Origin: Comamonadaceae bacterium
Lineage (GTDB): Bacteria > Pseudomonadota > Gammaproteobacteria > Burkholderiales > Burkholderiaceae
Length of the DNA: 10,962 nt
Direction of reading: 5' to 3'
Assembly: GCA_947377705.1 (NCBI GenBank)
Contig: CANCGU010000069.1
Coordinates: 1 to 10,962 of the forward strand
The first letter of the stretch is position 1. The number at the start of each line of letters is the position of its first letter. The position numbers were made by a program, and so were the translations under genes. The notes beneath the pieces are model-generated. The model ran no database searches. It saw only the letters and a list, made by a program, of their open reading frames with translations, and was not told where the DNA came from. Shown piece after piece: positions 6,390-10,962 of the stretch.

Positions 6390-7985
<1,596 letters not shown>

Positions 7986-8018
7986 CCACATTTGTGTATT
8001 TTTTTTACTTGCGCGTCG

Positions 8019-8044
8019 AAAAAAAAGCGCCCGAGGGCGCTTTT
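8019..8044 (-). terminator. Rho-independent terminator after gap copy 2
   Basis: GCGCC (8027-8031), loop CGAG and GGCGC (8036-8040) form the core stem, extended by AAAA/TTTT to 9 bp. The - strand RNA then ends in eight U (complement of 8019-8026). It lies 22 bp after the stop of the upstream GAPDH gene and separates it from the promoter of copy 1. Confidence 0.92.
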
Positions 8045-8065
8045 GGTGGGTGGGCCTAGAAAGAA

Positions 8066-9073
8066 TTACTTCTTCTTGGCCACCACGCGAACCATTTCAA
8101 GGCACTGCTTGGCGTAACCCCACTCGTTGTCGTACCAAGCGACGATCTTGACGAAGTTCTTGTCCAAAGCGATGCCGGCTGTGGCGTCAAACACCGAGGC
8201 ACATGATTCACCACGGAAGTCGGTGGACACGACTTTTTCGTCGGTGTAGCCCAACACGCCTTTGAGGGCCCCTTCGCTTTGTGCTTTCATTTCAGCGCAA
8301 ATCTCGGCGTAGCTGGCTTCGTTCGTCAACTCAACCGTCAAGTCGACCACGGACACGTCAGAGGTGGGCACGCGGAAAGCCATGCCGGTGATCTTGCCCT
8401 TGATTTCAGGAATCACCACGCCCACCGCTTTGGCTGCGCCCGTGCTCGACGGAATGATGTTTTCCAAAATGCCGCGGCCACCGCGCCAGTCTTTGCGTGA
8501 CGAGCTGTCCACCGTGGCTTGGCTGGCTGTAGCGGCATGCACGGTGGTCATCAAACCGCGCTTGATGCCCCATTTGTCGTTCAACACTTTGACCACAGGC
8601 GCCAAGCAATTGGTGGTGCAAGACGCGTTGGACACGATGGTTTCGCCGGCATATTTTTTGTGGTTCACGCCGTACACAAACATGGGAATGCTGTCTTTGG
8701 ATGGGGCAGAAATCACCACTTTTTTGGCGCCTGCTGCGATGTGCATTTGGCTGGTCGGTTCGGTCAGGTAGTGGCCCGTGCATTCCAGCACGGTGTGCAC
8801 GCCCATCTCGCCCCATTGCAGGTTGTGAGCGTCGCGCTCGTGAGAGAGCTTGATTTTTTTGCCGTTGACGATCAGGGCGTCTTCGGTGTGCTCCACCGTG
8901 CCATCAAAGCGGCCGTGCACGCTGTCGTACTTGAGCATGTAGGCCAAGTAGTCAGAAGGCTTGGGGTCGTTGATGCCGACGATTTGGATATCGGTGTAGC
9001 CGTGCTTCAACGCCGCGCGCAAAGCCAAGCGGCCAATACGGCCGAAACCGTTGATGCCAAGTTTGATGGTCAT
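8066..9073 (-). CDS. gap: glyceraldehyde-3-phosphate dehydrogenase, copy 2 (altered cofactor loop)
   Basis: A second full-length GAPDH (335 residues), with NGFGRIGR (8-15), Asp36 in GIND, catalytic Cys152 in [12 protein letters not shown] and His179 in TTVHAA. Unlike copy 1, the cofactor loop reads [14 protein letters not shown] (187-200), so the classical Gly-Pro is replaced by Ser-Ser. In well-studied GAPDHs the residue pair here (187-188 in Bacillus numbering) helps choose NAD over NADP, with Ser at 188 in the NADP-using chloroplast type; the retained Asp36 argues for NAD. Cofactor use is therefore open. The protein ends in a basic VAKKK. GAGG (9081-9084) is a modest SD 7 nt before the ATG. 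It follows transketolase by 37 bp, with no terminator between, so the two form an operon. Confidence 0.95.
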   Translation of the reverse strand: MTIKLGINGFGRIGRLALRAALKHGYTDIQIVGINDPKPSDYLAYMLKYDSVHGRFDGTVEHTEDALIVNGKKIKLSHERDAHNLQWGEMGVHTVLECTGHYLTEPTSQMHIAAGAKKVVISAPSKDSIPMFVYGVNHKKYAGETIVSNASCTTNCLAPVVKVLNDKWGIKRGLMTTVHAATASQATVDSSSRKDWRGGRGILENIIPSSTGAAKAVGVVIPEIKGKITGMAFRVPTSDVSVVDLTVELTNEASYAEICAEMKAQSEGALKGVLGYTDEKVVSTDFRGESCASVFDATAGIALDKNFVKIVAWYDNEWGYAKQCLEMVRVVAKKK

Positions 9074-9110
9074 GTGAATGCCTCAGGAGAAAGTTAAAAA
9101 CTTGTGTGGT

Positions 9111-10962
9111 TCAAGCCTGTTGTTGCAGCGCAGCTTGCACCGTGTCGGCCACGTTTTCAGGCGTGAAACCGAAGTGTTTGAACAAGACGGGGGCGGGCGC
9201 AGACTCGCCATAGGTGTCAATGCCGACCACCGCCGATACGCCGTATTTCCACCAGCCGTCGGTCGAGCCCATTTCCACCGCAATGCGGGGCACGCCTGCG
9301 GGCAGCACAGCCGATTTGTAGGCCACGCTTTGGCGGTCAAAGGTGGTGGTGCTGGGCACAGACACCACGCGCACGGCAATCTTGCGCTCGGCCAACAGGG
9401 CTTGCGCCTTCATGGCCAGTTGCACTTCAGAGCCTGTGGCCATGATGACGGCTTGTGCCTTTTTCTTGAGGCCCACAACGCTTGGCTCAGCCAACACGTA
9501 AGCGCCTTTGTTGATGGCATCAAGGCCAGAGATGTCGCCTGCGGTTTTGTGCGGCGCAGCGTCACCCTTTGGCAAGTAAGGCAAGTTTTGGCGGCTCAAC
9601 AACAGCGCTGTTGGGCGGCTGGTGTTTTGCAAAGCCACAGCCCAAGCCACAGCAGTTTCGGCCGTGTCGGCGGGGCGCCATACGTCGAGGTTTGGAATCA
9701 AGCGCAGCGAAGCGGCGTGTTCGATGGACTGGTGGGTTGGGCCGTCTTCGCCCAAGCCAATGGAGTCGTGGGTGAACACATGCACCACGCGTTGCTTCAT
9801 CAACGCGGCCATGCGAATGGCGTTGCGTGAGTAGTCACTGAAGGTCAGGAAGGTGCCGCCGTAAGGGATGAAACCGCCGTGCAAAGCCACGCCGTTCATG
9901 ATGGCGGCCATGCCAAATTCGCGCACGCCGTAGTTGATGTGGCGGCCACCTTGGCCAGCTTCGTTTTTCACCACATGGCCCGCGGCGTCAAAGCGCAGGT
10001 TGGGCGTGGATTTGGTGTTGGTCAGGTTAGAGCCGGTCAAGTCGGCGCTGCCACCTAGCATCTCGGGCAGGGCGGCGGTGAAGGCTTCCAAGGCCAATTG
10101 GCTGGCTTTGCGGCTGGCCACGGTTTCGCCTTTGGTGTGGGCACCGATGACGGTGTCGACCACGGTTTGTGCAAAGTTCTTGGGCAACTCGCCCGCCATG
10201 CGGCGCAGCAGTTCTTTGGCCAAGGCGGGGTGTGCGGCTTTGTAGGCGGCAAAAGCGGTTTTCCACTCGGCTTCTTGCGCTTTGCCTCGTGTCGCGGCGT
10301 TCCAGTCGGCATAAACCTCTTTAGGCATTTCGAACGGGGCGTGGTTCCAACCGATGGCGGCGCGTGTCAATGCAATTTCTTCAGCGCCCAAAGGTTCGCC
10401 GTGGGCTTTGGCGGTGTCAGCGCGGTTGGGGCTGCCCTTGCCGATGCTGGTTTTGCAAACGATCAAGGTGGGTTTGTCCGTGCTCAGCTTGGCGGATGCG
10501 ATGGCTTGGCTCACCACCGCGGCGTCGTGGCCGTTGATGGGGCCAATCACGTTCCAGCCGTAGGCTTTGAAACGCTCGGGGGTGTTGTCGGCAAACCAAG
10601 GGGCCACTTGGCCGTCGATGGAAATGCCGTTGTCGTCGTACAGCGCGATCAGTTTGTTCAGCTTCCATGCACCTGCGAGTGAGCAAGCTTCGTGGCTGAT
10701 GCCTTCCATCAAACAACCGTCGCCCATGAAGGCGTAGGTGTGGTGGTCGACCACGTTGTGGCCATCACGGTTGAACTCAGACGCCAACAATTTTTCGGCC
10801 AGCGCCATGCCCACCGCGTTGGTGATGCCTTGGCCCAAGGGGCCTGTGGTGGTTTCCACGCCAGGGGTCACGCCCACTTCAGGATGGCCGGCGGTTTTGC
10901 TGTGCAGCACGCGGAAGTTTTTCAACTCGTCCATCGGCAAGTCGTAACCGGTGAGGTGCAAC
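9111..10962 (-). CDS. tkt: transketolase, N-terminus cut off by the window edge
   Basis: Transketolase moves two-carbon ketol units between sugar phosphates in the pentose phosphate pathway (and the Calvin cycle where present), using thiamine diphosphate and a divalent metal. The reading frame is open to the right edge; the visible 617-odd codons begin at [16 protein letters not shown], which matches about residue 75 of E. coli TktA, so roughly 75 residues are missing. Visible marks are [17 protein letters not shown], the TPP/metal motif GDGCLMEG (80-87 of the visible part) followed by DDNGISIDG, the catalytic-glutamate region [12 protein letters not shown], the TPP-pocket segment [12 protein letters not shown], and [14 protein letters not shown]. 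The C-terminus is complete. The gene leads into gap copy 2 with a 37-bp gap, pairing two enzymes that share glyceraldehyde-3-phosphate. Confidence 0.97.
   Translation of the reverse strand, partial: LHLTGYDLPMDELKNFRVLHSKTAGHPEVGVTPGVETTTGPLGQGITNAVGMALAEKLLASEFNRDGHNVVDHHTYAFMGDGCLMEGISHEACSLAGAWKLNKLIALYDDNGISIDGQVAPWFADNTPERFKAYGWNVIGPINGHDAAVVSQAIASAKLSTDKPTLIVCKTSIGKGSPNRADTAKAHGEPLGAEEIALTRAAIGWNHAPFEMPKEVYADWNAATRGKAQEAEWKTAFAAYKAAHPALAKELLRRMAGELPKNFAQTVVDTVIGAHTKGETVASRKASQLALEAFTAALPEMLGGSADLTGSNLTNTKSTPNLRFDAAGHVVKNEAGQGGRHINYGVREFGMAAIMNGVALHGGFIPYGGTFLTFSDYSRNAIRMAALMKQRVVHVFTHDSIGLGEDGPTHQSIEHAASLRLIPNLDVWRPADTAETAVAWAVALQNTSRPTALLLSRQNLPYLPKGDAAPHKTAGDISGLDAINKGAYVLAEPSVVGLKKKAQAVIMATGSEVQLAMKAQALLAERKIAVRVVSVPSTTTFDRQSVAYKSAVLPAGVPRIAVEMGSTDGWWKYGVSAVVGIDTYGESAPAPVLFKHFGFTPENVADTVQAALQQQA

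Noticed and set aside
9078..9830. A 250-codon + strand frame opposite transketolase
   Set aside because: It is antisense to conserved tkt codons and has no independent support.

Overview
The window looks like core chromosome of a beta-proteobacterium, most likely Burkholderiales and probably Comamonadaceae. This is inferred from the protein flavour of every gene, the moderately GC-rich coding DNA and the set of housekeeping genes; no rRNA or other taxonomic marker is present. I see no mobile element, tRNA, CRISPR array or phage gene.

Layout. Positions 1-3681 (+) hold mnmE (tRNA wobble-uridine modification GTPase) and then a tightly overlapping lipopolysaccharide cluster: kdsD, kdsC and lptC. 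KdsD and KdsC act on either side of Kdo-8-phosphate synthase in Kdo synthesis, and LptC is part of the LPS export bridge. A bidirectional hairpin terminator at about 3705-3728 separates lptC from a convergent gene for a small RRM protein with a glycine-rich tail (3751-4185, -). Upstream of that gene are two strong inverted repeats, one of which would bury its Shine-Dalgarno sequence. Next comes an ammonium transporter gene (4379-5581, -) with a convincing sigma-54 (-24/-12) promoter candidate and several NtrC-like half-sites. Divergent from it are a LysE/RhtB-type exporter (5733-6359, +) and a TMEM165/GDT1-family cation transporter (6390-6965, +). The right part (-) is central carbon metabolism: transketolase (cut by the right edge), then two GAPDH paralogues. 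Transketolase and the first GAPDH form an operon ending in a strong terminator at 8019-8044. The second GAPDH has its own sigma-70 promoter, and its 3' end overlaps the GDT1 gene by 30 bp.

No wholly new system is visible. The points most worth following are regulatory: (i) the SD-sequestering hairpin with a U-rich loop in front of the RRM gene, which suggests autogenous or temperature control; (ii) the sigma-54/NtrC-like control region of amtB; (iii) a repeated TAnnAT-N6-ATG arrangement in front of three genes, suggesting leaderless transcripts; and (iv) a tandem GAPDH pair in which one copy has lost the cofactor-loop Gly-Pro, suggesting divergence in NAD/NADP use.
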